Assembly (NCBI GenBank): GCA_937864535.1
Contig: CALMJS010000012.1
Location: 1 to 64,000 of the forward strand
Source of the DNA: an uncultured Paracoccaceae bacterium
GTDB lineage: Bacteria; Pseudomonadota; Alphaproteobacteria; Rhodobacterales; Rhodobacteraceae
Direction of reading: 5' to 3'
DNA length: 64,000 nucleotides
Below, piece after piece: positions 56,718-64,000 of the stretch (position 1 is its first letter; each line of letters begins with the position of its first letter). The notes under the pieces are model-generated. The model saw only the letters and a list, made by a program, of their open reading frames with translations. It did not search any database and had not been told where the DNA came from. The translations under genes and the position numbers were made by a program.

Positions 56718-57848
56718 TCAGTCAGCGCACAACTCAGACGCGCTGAGCGCAAAACCGGAGTCGATCCATTTCTGCTCTAACTGCTTTAGCTTTTGCCCCA
56801 AGGCGGGCCCGGTATATCGCGGCATCAGGTCCGCGGCAGATACCGGAAAAACCTGCGTTGCGGCATCTGCTATCCGAGCCAGATCAGCGGGGTCCAGTGG
56901 CTGTCCAATCGAGGCCTGTTGAACCAGATAGCTATCTGCGGCCGTTTCCGGGAAACGGTAGCCGAGCTCTTTCAGGTCAGTGCCTATTCCGGCTAAAATA
57001 GACTCTAATTTGCGCCTATCTGCCTTGCTCAGCCGCAGTTTCGCGGTCTCGCCGCCGATGACCGCCAAACGCCGGACCGGATCAGGGCCACGCTGATGTT
57101 CAAGGTGGACCAGAACTGCCAAAGCCGCCGCACTGGCCCCCGGCAAAAGCACGGCCAGACCACCGATCGAGGCGAGTGAGGCGACAGCCATGCTTGGATC
57201 AGGAGCCGCCAAAAGTTTGAGCAGTTCCGATGTGACCCTTTCAACCGATAGCAGAGAAAGCCCGTCAATATGCGCCGCACAAGCGGCCAAACCGTCGGCG
57301 TCGATGCCCAAATCTGGATTGCCGTACCACGCAGAGAACCGGAAAAACCGCAATATCCGCAGGTAGTCTTCGGTAATTCGGGCCTCTGGGTCGCCGATGA
57401 AACGCAGATGGCCAGCTGTCAAATCGGTGACGCCATCAACAGGATCATGCACCGCGCCCGATGCATCCGCATAGAGCGCGTTCATCGTGAAATCGCGACG
57501 CCGGGCGTCCTCTTGGATCGTGTCGGCAAAGGCGACAACGGCGTGGCGGCCGTCGGTTTGAACATCACGGCGAAAGGTCGTCACCTCATAGGGGATGCCC
57601 TCTACGATGACGGTGATCGTGCCATGATCATATCCGGTTGGAACGGCCTTTAGACCAGCGGCGCGCGCCAGTGTAATCGTTTCATCCGGCCGTGCGCTTG
57701 TGCAAACATCCAGATCGGACACAGGCGCGCCAATCAGTGCATTGCGAACGCAGCCACCGACGAAATAGGCCTGATGCCCGGCATCGTTCAGCATACCGCA
57801 GACCTGTTGCGACGGGGCAGATGTCAGCCAATCCGATGTTATTCGCAC
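56718..57848 (-). CDS. cca: CCA-adding enzyme (tRNA nucleotidyltransferase)
   Basis: 376 residues, class II. The head domain has YFVGGCVRNALIGAPVSDLD near residue 28 with the catalytic Asp-x-Asp. Following motifs are YGTITVIVEG-like YDHGTITVIVEGIPYEVTTF and EDARRRDFTMNALYAD near 125. RILRFFRFSAWYG near 190 is motif E. It repairs or adds CCA at tRNA 3' ends. It overlaps the upstream NUDIX gene by 10 nt. tRNA-Leu in this window encodes its own CCA, so the enzyme would mainly do repair or serve other tRNAs. Confidence 0.94.
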   Translation of the reverse strand: MRITSDWLTSAPSQQVCGMLNDAGHQAYFVGGCVRNALIGAPVSDLDVCTSARPDETITLARAAGLKAVPTGYDHGTITVIVEGIPYEVTTFRRDVQTDGRHAVVAFADTIQEDARRRDFTMNALYADASGAVHDPVDGVTDLTAGHLRFIGDPEARITEDYLRILRFFRFSAWYGNPDLGIDADGLAACAAHIDGLSLLSVERVTSELLKLLAAPDPSMAVASLASIGGLAVLLPGASAAALAVLVHLEHQRGPDPVRRLAVIGGETAKLRLSKADRRKLESILAGIGTDLKELGYRFPETAADSYLVQQASIGQPLDPADLARIADAATQVFPVSAADLMPRYTGPALGQKLKQLEQKWIDSGFALSASELCAD

Positions 57849-58432
57849 AGCCGACCTGCCAATCCCCGCAGCATCCGTGCGGTTGCACCCCAGATGTAAT
57901 ACGGCCCATAGGGAACGGCATAATAATAGCGCCGCCGCCCCTGCCAGCGGCGTCCTTCGATCCGAAAATTGCGCGGGGACGCGATATGGTCAAAGGGGAC
58001 CCAAAACGCCTCTTCGACCTCGCCAACCTCGGGTGTCGGGATAAACTCGGAGGTGATTAACGCGACCACAGGTGTCACAACAAACCCGGTCACGGTTTCA
58101 TGGACAGGCAGTGCGCCGATCACATCGACCTGCGCAGGCATCAGGCCAACCTCTTCGCATGCTTCGCGCAGGGCGGTTTCAGTGGCTGTCTCTCCTTGAT
58201 CGCTCTTGCCGCCCGGAAAGGCGATCTGCCCCGGATGATGCTTGAGCTTGGCCGACCGTTTCGTCAGGAGTAGCCGCCCATCCGGATCAAAGGCAATCAA
58301 GACCGCGGCAGGACGCAGGATACGGTTTTCAGGCAGTTTAGTGTCTGGGTTTAGATCAAAATCAGAAGAGTCGGCGCCCCTGCGATCAAGGGCCGCCAAC
58401 AATCGGGATCTGATTTCACTCGTCCTCGTCAC
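57839..58432 (-). CDS. CoA pyrophosphatase (NUDIX, NudL-like)
   Basis: 197 residues from a GTG at 58432, preceded by GGAG at 8-nt spacing; the ORF-track start 19 codons earlier overlaps hslO extensively and is rejected. The CoA-specific NUDIX pattern LLTKRSAKLKHHPGQIAFPG precedes the NUDIX box GGKSDQGETATETALREACE-EVG near residue 85. It hydrolyses CoA and oxidised CoA to phosphopantetheine and ADP derivatives. It overlaps hslO by 17 nt and cca by 10 nt. Confidence 0.9.
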   Translation of the reverse strand: MTRTSEIRSRLLAALDRRGADSSDFDLNPDTKLPENRILRPAAVLIAFDPDGRLLLTKRSAKLKHHPGQIAFPGGKSDQGETATETALREACEEVGLMPAQVDVIGALPVHETVTGFVVTPVVALITSEFIPTPEVGEVEEAFWVPFDHIASPRNFRIEGRRWQGRRRYYYAVPYGPYYIWGATARMLRGLAGRLCE

Positions 58433-59420
58433 CCGGTTTCTCCGTCGCCTCAAACCCCAAGGTCCGTGGGTCGAATTGATAATGCGCACCGCAAAACTGG
58501 CAATCGGCAGTGACGATCCCCTCTGGTGTTGTCATGTGCCGAATGTCTTTGGCGGAATAGATCGACAGGCTCTGACGAACACGTTCCGACGAACAGGAAC
58601 ACCCGAACTTGACCGGCTGCGGATCGTAGACCCGCGGACCCTCTTCGTGGAAGAGCCGCACCAGCAGATCCGTCGGCTGAACGGTCGGCCCGATCAATTC
58701 CAGCTGTTCGACGGTATCCAGCAGGATGTTGGCCCGGTTCCAGTTTTCGTGCTCATCATCGGATAGCAAATCCTGAACCGCGAGTAGACCTTCCTCGCCG
58801 CTGGCCTCTTCGACTTTGGCAAAGGGCGACGCCTTGGGCATATGTTGCAGCATCACACCACCGGCGCGCCAGCCAGCAGGTTGGCCGGGCATTTGCGATT
58901 TGCCAAAGGTCAGCTCGAACCGGGTCGGTAATTGCTCTGACTGGGCGAAATAGGTTTCGGCGCAGGCGGACAGTGACGCGCCAGCGATCGGCGTGATGCC
59001 CTGATACGGGGTCGTGCCCTGCCCTTGGTCGATCAAAATGGCAAAATAGCCTTTTCCGATCTGGCTGAACGGCGATTGCCCCGGCACCAGCCGGTCTTCG
59101 TCATAGCTGGCCCAGGCGCGAATACGACCGATTTCGCCCTCTTTTTGCGGAGCATAGTAGTCCGTCGCGATCAGCCGGGCGGCGCCATCGCCACGCACCT
59201 GCAAGGACAGTTTCCACCGCAATTTGACCGTCTGACCGATCAGCGCCGTCAAGAGCGCCATTTCAGCGACCAAGGCCTCGATCTGGGCAGGGTAATCATG
59301 TTGGCGAAGAATTTGATCCAACACACCGTCCAGCCGGGCCACGCGGCCACGCACATCCGAAAGATCCAATTGAAACGGCAGGACGGTATCGTCCCAGGCA
59401 ATCTGACTGCCGATAGACAT
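58416..59420 (-). CDS. hslO: Redox-regulated chaperone Hsp33
   Basis: 334 residues. The C-terminal redox switch has the four zinc-binding cysteines as CxC in KFGCSCSSERVRQSL near residue 265 and CxxC in VTADCQFCGAHYQF near 300. On oxidation the zinc is lost and the protein becomes an active holdase. The N-terminal body includes YFAQSEQLPTRFELTF near 165, typical for this family. It is the first gene of the hslO-NUDIX-cca run and diverges from another NUDIX gene 77 nt away. Confidence 0.97.
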   Translation of the reverse strand: MSIGSQIAWDDTVLPFQLDLSDVRGRVARLDGVLDQILRQHDYPAQIEALVAEMALLTALIGQTVKLRWKLSLQVRGDGAARLIATDYYAPQKEGEIGRIRAWASYDEDRLVPGQSPFSQIGKGYFAILIDQGQGTTPYQGITPIAGASLSACAETYFAQSEQLPTRFELTFGKSQMPGQPAGWRAGGVMLQHMPKASPFAKVEEASGEEGLLAVQDLLSDDEHENWNRANILLDTVEQLELIGPTVQPTDLLVRLFHEEGPRVYDPQPVKFGCSCSSERVRQSLSIYSAKDIRHMTTPEGIVTADCQFCGAHYQFDPRTLGFEATEKPGDEDE

Positions 59421-59497
59421 AGGCTTTCCTTACTGGACAGGGTTTGGCATACCCGGCTGCATATAAGCGCATCACGCGCAGGTCCAAGGGGAATCGT

Positions 59498-59929
59498 ATG
59501 ACTTTGCGTTTCGGAGAGGCCATTCGGCCCGATATTCGGTACAAAACGCGGCCCGGCGTCTATGTCATCCTCCCTTTGGGGGATCAAATCCTGCTAACCC
59601 ATCAAGCCAGCCCTCGGCCAGAGTTTCAACTGCCCGGCGGCGGCATTGATAAGGGAGAACAGCCCGTTGCTGCCCTCCACCGCGAAGTGATGGAGGAAAC
59701 CGGCTGGACAATAGGGACCCCGATCAAGCTCGGAGTCTATCGGCGGTTCTGCTTTATGCCGGAATATGATCTCTGGGCCGAAAAGGTCTGCCATATCTAT
59801 CTTGCACGCCCGGTTCGCAGGCTCTGCGATCCCCTGGAGGCAGGCCATACGGCAGTCTGGATGCCCAAGGTTCAAGCAGAACAGGTAATCGCCAGCGAGG
59901 GCGACCGGGCCTTTGTCGCCAGCCTCTAA
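59498..59929 (+). CDS. NUDIX hydrolase
   Basis: 143 residues from the ATG at 59498 (AAGGGGA upstream); 18 extra ORF residues are rejected. The NUDIX box is complete: GGGIDKGEQPVAALHREVME-ETG near residue 48. Substrate unknown; length and the absence of CoA- or MutT-type signatures leave it in the general NUDIX group. Its TAA stop overlaps the stop of the convergent membrane protein gene. Confidence 0.9.
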   Translation: MTLRFGEAIRPDIRYKTRPGVYVILPLGDQILLTHQASPRPEFQLPGGGIDKGEQPVAALHREVMEETGWTIGTPIKLGVYRRFCFMPEYDLWAEKVCHIYLARPVRRLCDPLEAGHTAVWMPKVQAEQVIASEGDRAFVASL

Positions 59930-60726
59930 TAAGACAGATTACGACCTTCGATCAGGTGGCCGTATAGGGTCGTCAGGATACTGACCCCGACCATCATCAT
60001 CACCCATTGGAATGCCAGATCCAGCACCAGCCCGATGACCGGCAGACCCATGCTGATGATTTGCAGCACAATCGACCCTGCCAACCCGATGCCCATCAGG
60101 ATGCCGCAGACGCCCATGATCGTCCGGCTCAGCCTACGCGTCGCCTGAAAGCCATCGGCGAGGCCAAGCCCGCGCCCCAGCGCGATCGACGGCAGGGTGA
60201 TCCCCAGCCGCATATAGAACCAGGTCAAGAGGATGACTGCGGCGACCATGCCCAACGAGCCAATGACCGGAGCTATCGGCTCGATTACAAATTTCAGCAC
60301 GAACCCGACAACCACCCAAGCCGCCAGCATGATCAGCGCAATGCCCATGGCCCGCAGGAAATAGCGGCCGACAACCGACATCTCCAAACGGGGCAAAATC
60401 GTAGGATACTCTTCGAGAAGGACAAAACGGTGCCACAGCACGGCAATCCACGCGACAGCAAAGGATACGAAAATCGCGGCACACACACCGGCACCGGCCA
60501 GAGACCAGAGTTTTTCGGTGAGCCAAGCCACCTCCTCTGCGGTCGGATTGCCGGCGGCACTGATGGATTGCATGTCGCCAATATCTACAAGGCGAATACC
60601 GGAAACCCAAAAGGCCAGAACGGAGAGAAGAACCGCCAAGAGCAACGGGATAAGCGAAACCTTAATCGCGTCAAAAAGGTTTCCAAACACCATGTTAAAG
60701 GCGTGCCGAACGATGTTCCAGCTCAT
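59926..60726 (-). CDS. Integral membrane protein of unknown function
   Basis: 266 residues with about six hydrophobic helices: near residues 20-42 (VSLIPLLLAVLLSVLAFWV), 75-95, 120-145, 150-172 (GMVAAVILLTWFYMRLG) and two toward the C-terminus. N-terminal VRHAFNMVFGNLFDAIKVSL is amphipathic. No transporter or enzyme motif was recognised. It resembles uncharacterised membrane proteins of the order. It is transcribed away from argG across a 126-nt gap and converges with the NUDIX gene. Confidence 0.8.
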   Translation of the reverse strand: MSWNIVRHAFNMVFGNLFDAIKVSLIPLLLAVLLSVLAFWVSGIRLVDIGDMQSISAAGNPTAEEVAWLTEKLWSLAGAGVCAAIFVSFAVAWIAVLWHRFVLLEEYPTILPRLEMSVVGRYFLRAMGIALIMLAAWVVVGFVLKFVIEPIAPVIGSLGMVAAVILLTWFYMRLGITLPSIALGRGLGLADGFQATRRLSRTIMGVCGILMGIGLAGSIVLQIISMGLPVIGLVLDLAFQWVMMMVGVSILTTLYGHLIEGRNLSY

Positions 60727-60852
60727 CTGTCAAACTTTCTGGTCTCAAACCATACTTAGGTGGCATTCGCAGGCACTGTGGTCAATGGGCTTCCCTTGCT
60801 TGTTTGGTCAAACTTCGGTATCGCCCCTGCGATAGTTATCACGGAGGCCACT

Positions 60853-62079
60853 ATGTCTGCTCCCAAGAAAGTCGTCCTCGCCTATTCGGGCGGTCTGGAC
60901 ACCTCGATCATCCTGAAATGGCTGCAGACGGAATACGGCTGCGAAGTCATCACCTTTACCGCTGACCTTGGTCAGGGCGAAGAGCTGGAACCTGCGCGTG
61001 CCAAGGCCGAATTGCTGGGGATCAAGCCGGAAAACATCCACATCGTTGACGTGCGCGAAGAGTTCGTGCGCGATTTCGTGTTCCCGATGTTCCGCGCTAA
61101 CGCCGTCTACGAAGGCCTGTATCTGCTGGGCACCTCGATTGCGCGTCCGCTGATCTCCAAGCATCTGGTGGAAATCGCTGCGGCACATGGTGCCGATGCC
61201 GTCGCCCACGGTGCCACCGGCAAAGGCAACGATCAGGTTCGTTTCGAACTGTCCGCCTATGCGCTGAACCCGGAAATCAAGGTCATCGCGCCCTGGCGTG
61301 AATGGGACCTGACCAGCCGGACCAAGCTGATCGAATTCGCAGAAGCGAACCAGATTCCGATCGCCAAGGACAAGCGCGGCGAGGCTCCGTTCTCGGTCGA
61401 TGCCAACCTGCTGCACACCTCGTCCGAAGGTAAGGCACTGGAAAACCCGGCCGATATGGCACCGGAATACGTCTACCAGCGCACTGTGTCGCCGGAAGAG
61501 GCCCCGAACGAGCCCGAATTCATCGAAGTCACCTTTGAAAAGGGTGACGCGGTTGCCATCAACGGCGAAGCGATGTCCCCGGCCACCATCCTGACCAAGC
61601 TGAACGAGTTGGGCGGCAAGCACGGGATCGGTCGTCTGGACTTTGTCGAAAACCGTTTCGTGGGCATGAAGTCGCGCGGCATCTACGAAACGCCGGGCGG
61701 TACTGTCCTGCTCGAGGCGCACCGTGGTATCGAACAGATCACGCTGGATTCCGGCGCTGGCCACCTCAAGGACAGCCTGATGCCGCGCTACGCCGAACTG
61801 ATCTACAACGGCTTCTGGTTCTCGCCCGAGCGTGAGATGCTGCAGGCGCTGATCGACAAGTCGCAGGAAAACGTCACAGGCACCGTTAGGCTGAAGCTGT
61901 ACAAGGGTTCGGTCAATTGCGTCGGTCGCTGGTCTGAATACTCGCTGTATTCGGAAAAGCACGTGACCTTTGAAGAAGACGCTGGCGCCTATGACCAGAA
62001 AGACGCCGCTGGCTTTATCCGCCTGAACGCGCTGCGTCTGAAACTGATCGCGACCCGCAATCGCCGCGTTGCAAAGTAA
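60853..62079 (+). CDS. argG: Argininosuccinate synthase
   Basis: 408 residues from the ATG at 60853 (CGGAGG upstream); the ORF start 31 codons earlier is rejected. Joins citrulline and aspartate using ATP. N-terminal ATP-binding P-loop [16 protein letters not shown] near residue 12, [16 protein letters not shown] near 120 and [17 protein letters not shown] near 275 are family signatures. It complements argJ at 33.5 kb in arginine synthesis, though the two are not linked in an operon. Confidence 0.98.
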   Translation: MSAPKKVVLAYSGGLDTSIILKWLQTEYGCEVITFTADLGQGEELEPARAKAELLGIKPENIHIVDVREEFVRDFVFPMFRANAVYEGLYLLGTSIARPLISKHLVEIAAAHGADAVAHGATGKGNDQVRFELSAYALNPEIKVIAPWREWDLTSRTKLIEFAEANQIPIAKDKRGEAPFSVDANLLHTSSEGKALENPADMAPEYVYQRTVSPEEAPNEPEFIEVTFEKGDAVAINGEAMSPATILTKLNELGGKHGIGRLDFVENRFVGMKSRGIYETPGGTVLLEAHRGIEQITLDSGAGHLKDSLMPRYAELIYNGFWFSPEREMLQALIDKSQENVTGTVRLKLYKGSVNCVGRWSEYSLYSEKHVTFEEDAGAYDQKDAAGFIRLNALRLKLIATRNRRVAK

Positions 62080-62153
62080 TCTAACGCCGCGTCACGCTTG
62101 AGACATTGATGGCCGTCCCCTAGCCGATAGATCGGCGACAAAAGGGGGCGGCC

Positions 62154-62438
62154 ATGACTTTTTCAGAGATCGTTGAACGGATGTCACGCGGGCTGGATGC
62201 GTCCCGCCTGTCCGAGGTTTTGAAATTCGACTGCGGCGCGGATGGCGTCATCACCCTCGGACCCGATGGCGTGGGAACTGTCGAACGCGACGCCGATTGC
62301 ACGATCAGGATTTCGACCGACAATCTGGGAAAACTGATTACCGACAAACTGAACCCGATGACTGGCGTCATGATGGGCAAGCTGAAGGTTTCGGGTAACC
62401 CGGCCGTCGCGATGAAACTGGGAAAATTGATTTCATAG
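62154..62438 (+). CDS. SCP2 sterol-binding domain protein
   Basis: 94 residues, a minimal SCP2 domain: VERDADCTIRISTDNLGKLI near residue 43 and LNPMTGVMMGKLKVSGNPAVA near 67. Such domains bind lipids or acyl-CoAs in a hydrophobic tunnel; the physiological ligand is not known here. It follows argG by 74 nt and may have its own promoter. Its TAG stop codon is inside a perfect hairpin (see separate entry). Confidence 0.9.
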   Translation: MTFSEIVERMSRGLDASRLSEVLKFDCGADGVITLGPDGVGTVERDADCTIRISTDNLGKLITDKLNPMTGVMMGKLKVSGNPAVAMKLGKLIS

Positions 62439-62454
62439 TCTCTATGAAATCAAT
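62426..62454 (+). repeat. Perfect 13-bp inverted repeat containing the SCP2 stop codon
   Basis: ATTGATTTCATAG and CTATGAAATCAAT are exact complements around TCT. The left arm ends with the TAG stop of the SCP2 gene. No T-run follows, so this is not a standard terminator; it could protect the mRNA 3' end or be a protein-binding dyad. Confidence 0.8.
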
Positions 62455-62479
62455 GGGTTAGACTCTAATCCATAATTCT

Positions 62480-62510
62480 GATGGCGTTGGTTATAGAACT
62501 ATGCGCCATC
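62480..62510 (+). repeat. Second inverted repeat after the SCP2 gene
   Basis: GATGGCG at 62480-62486 pairs with CGCCATC at 62504-62510 around a 17-nt AT-rich loop. With the preceding hairpin and the ribokinase terminator it makes three consecutive stem-loops in about 120 nt between the convergent genes. Confidence 0.5.
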
Positions 62511-62512
62511 CC

Positions 62513-62542
62513 AAAACAAAAAGGGCGACAGACGCCGCCCCT
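62513..62542 (-). terminator. Terminator of the ribokinase-like gene
   Basis: On the minus strand GGGGCG-GC and GTCGCCC-type arms form a GC-rich stem followed by TTTTTGTTTT. It lies about 30 nt after the stop of the kinase gene. Confidence 0.75.
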
Positions 62543-62572
62543 TAACATAATATTTCTGCGATTTTGGCCTAG

Positions 62573-63439
62573 TTAGGGTCTAAAATTCGTCACTTCCGAG
62601 AGATCCGGAATTGCATCAGCGGCCCCCAATCGGGTGACCATCAGCGCAGCTGCCCGGGTGGCCAATTGGATCGCCTGTTCGATCGGCATCCCCCGGTCCA
62701 GCCCTGCCAGCACATAACCCGTAAACGTATCGCCTGCCCCTGTCGTATCCACGGGCTCCACCGGTACGGCGGCAAAGTCGGTGCACGTCGTACCCTGAAT
62801 CAGCTGACAGCCCTTTGCCCCCAATGTGACAATCACCGTCGGGACGTCCAGTTCAGTTGCGGACTTGCCCAGCGCAGCTTGCAACTGCGCCATTTCGATT
62901 TCATTCAGGATCAGGAAATCCAGTAGCGGCAACACCGCCGCCACCGCCTGCGCCGAAAACGGAGCAGCGGCATAAGCGACCTTGAGCCCCAACTCTTTGC
63001 CCAAAGAGAGCGCAAGGTTCTGAGCGTTGGTTTCGTTTTGCGTGACAACCCAATCGCCAACCCGCGCCTCTGCCAGAGCACCGCGAACCAGATCCTCGGG
63101 GATCGCGGCGTTCGCACCGGGATGCAGGATGATGGCATTTTCGCCATCGGCGGCCACGGTGATGATCGCTTCGGCGGGATCGCTGTCCAGCCCAACTATG
63201 GAGCGCGTATCGACACCGTACTCAAGCAGCCGTCCGGCAGTCCAATCAGCCCCACGGCCAAAGGCACCGATGTGCCGCACATGCGCGCCAGCGCGTGCGG
63301 CGGCAACGGACATATTGGCCCCCTTGCCGCCCAGAAAAACCTGACGTGCCGTGGAAACCAGAGTTTCACCCGGTGCCACGATATGCGGCACCGAGAAAAC
63401 AACATCAGTGTTGATCGACCCGAGGTTCCAGATGGTCAT
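62573..63439 (-). CDS. PfkB-family carbohydrate kinase (ribokinase-like)
   Basis: 288 residues. N-terminal GSINTDVVFSVPHIVAPGET and GGKGANMSVAAARAGA near residue 38 are the first PfkB signature. The second, VDTTGAGDTFTGYVLAGL near 240, contains the catalytic aspartate and anion hole. Ribokinase is the closest match by pattern, but adenosine, fructose or other sugar kinases share these motifs. Its ATG is immediately adjacent to the TAA of the malic-enzyme gene, so it is probably co-transcribed with it. Confidence 0.88.
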   Translation of the reverse strand: MTIWNLGSINTDVVFSVPHIVAPGETLVSTARQVFLGGKGANMSVAAARAGAHVRHIGAFGRGADWTAGRLLEYGVDTRSIVGLDSDPAEAIITVAADGENAIILHPGANAAIPEDLVRGALAEARVGDWVVTQNETNAQNLALSLGKELGLKVAYAAAPFSAQAVAAVLPLLDFLILNEIEMAQLQAALGKSATELDVPTVIVTLGAKGCQLIQGTTCTDFAAVPVEPVDTTGAGDTFTGYVLAGLDRGMPIEQAIQLATRAAALMVTRLGAADAIPDLSEVTNFRP

Positions 63440-64000
63440 TTACTTGACCTTGCACGCAGCCATGACAGCCATGTTCAGAATATCGTTCACCGTCGAAACC
63501 GTGGAACAGATCTGAATCGGCTTATCCAGACCCGAAAGGATCGGACCAATCACCGTCGCCCCGCCCATTTCCTGCAGCAGTTTCACAGAAATCGAGGCCG
63601 AATGGCGCGCCGGAACGACGAGGACGTTGGCCGGACCTGTCAGGCGGCTGAACGGATAGTGTTCCGCCGAACGCGGGTTCATGGCCACATCGACGGTCAT
63701 TTCGCCTTCGTATTCGAAATCTACGCCGCGCCGATCAAGGACCGAAGGCGCAACCCCCATCTTGGCCGCACGTTCGGAAATCGGATAGCCAAAGGTCGAG
63801 AAGGACACGAATGCCACACGCGGTTCCAGCCCCAGATCGCGGGCAACTTCGGCACCGCGTTCGGCGATATCGCCCAGATCCTCTTCGTCCGGCCATTCAT
63901 GGACCAACGTATCGGCGAGCAGGACAATCCGCCCCTTGTTCAGAATGGCAGAGACGCCGACGACGCCCGATTTGGGCTGTGCATCAAACACATGGTTGAT
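63440..64000 (-). CDS. maeB: NADP-malic enzyme, C-terminal phosphotransacetylase-like domain (5' part outside window)
   Basis: The last 186 residues of a gene open at the window's right edge. The sequence matches the PTA-like regulatory domain fused to malic enzyme in proteobacteria (MaeB): SVKLLQEMGGATVIGPILSG and PIQICSTVSTVNDILNMAVM at the C-terminus, VVPARHSASISV before them. Malic enzyme converts malate to pyruvate with NADP reduction. A stand-alone phosphate acetyltransferase would end similarly but rarely has this exact C-terminus. The N-terminal part is needed to exclude it. Confidence 0.88.
   Translation of the reverse strand: MNHVFDAQPKSGVVGVSAILNKGRIVLLADTLVHEWPDEEDLGDIAERGAEVARDLGLEPRVAFVSFSTFGYPISERAAKMGVAPSVLDRRGVDFEYEGEMTVDVAMNPRSAEHYPFSRLTGPANVLVVPARHSASISVKLLQEMGGATVIGPILSGLDKPIQICSTVSTVNDILNMAVMAACKVK

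Overview
This is a compact chromosomal segment of an alphaproteobacterium, most likely a marine member of the Rhodobacterales (Roseobacter group). The assignment rests on gene order and on the encoded proteins: lptC-lptA-lptB-hpf-ptsN, rimP-nusA-ylxR-infB, dnaK-dnaJ, argJ-mutT, a NAD-binding protein of the NDUFA9 type, a methyltransferase of the NDUFAF5 type, and a sulfotransferase/glycosyltransferase surface-sugar cluster. No database search was possible. I saw no insertion sequence, prophage, CRISPR array, rRNA gene or integrase. Almost every base is coding, and many neighbouring genes overlap by 4 nt or share stop codons.

Layout. 1-5.6 kb: glutamate synthase operon (gltD, an exported protein of unknown function, gltB cut by the window edge). 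5.8-7.6 kb: uppP and an NDUFA9-like gene. 7.78 kb: tRNA-Leu(CAG) with a clear promoter and terminator. 8.0-12.7 kb: a plus-strand run of RNase D, kdsD, lptC, lptA, lptB, hpf and ptsN (Kdo synthesis, LPS export, ribosome hibernation, regulatory PTS). 12.7-22.9 kb: a minus-strand surface-glycan cluster (cysQ, kdsB, GT2, galU, galE, GT4, GT2, GT14-like, double sulfotransferase). 23-24.5 kb: an orphan polysaccharide-export-type ABC permease and alkB. 24.7-28.6 kb: dnaK, dnaJ, radC. 28.6-33.5 kb: an exported protein, secA and a periplasmic PpiC-type isomerase. 33.5-35.1 kb: argJ and mutT. 35.1-35.7 kb: two 43-residue paralogous genes absent from the ORF track. 35.7-41.2 kb: infB, ylxR, nusA and rimP, read leftward from a leader carrying an attenuator-like hairpin. 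41.2-44.5 kb: peptide-binding protein, proline iminopeptidase, ubiG. 44.5-49.8 kb: a comF-grxC-nitrilase-marR-GNAT operon, a methyltransferase, hemH and a 60-residue exported peptide. 49.9-51.7 kb: two L,D-transpeptidases around a CAP-domain lipoprotein. 51.8-60.7 kb: an rRNA uracil methyltransferase, two coupled ABC exporters, CCA-adding enzyme, CoA pyrophosphatase, Hsp33, a NUDIX hydrolase and a membrane protein. 60.8-64 kb: argG, an SCP2-domain protein, ribokinase-like kinase, and the 3' end of a malic-enzyme/phosphotransacetylase gene.

How the genes may work together (inference). KdsD and KdsB supply activated Kdo, LptABC exports LPS, GalU/GalE supply UDP-hexoses, and the glycosyltransferases build a glycan. 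The sulfotransferase would decorate that glycan and CysQ would remove the PAP by-product, so the 12.7-22.9 kb block reads as a sulfated surface polysaccharide or LPS-modification locus. The least explained item is the pair of tiny paralogous proteins between mutT and infB.
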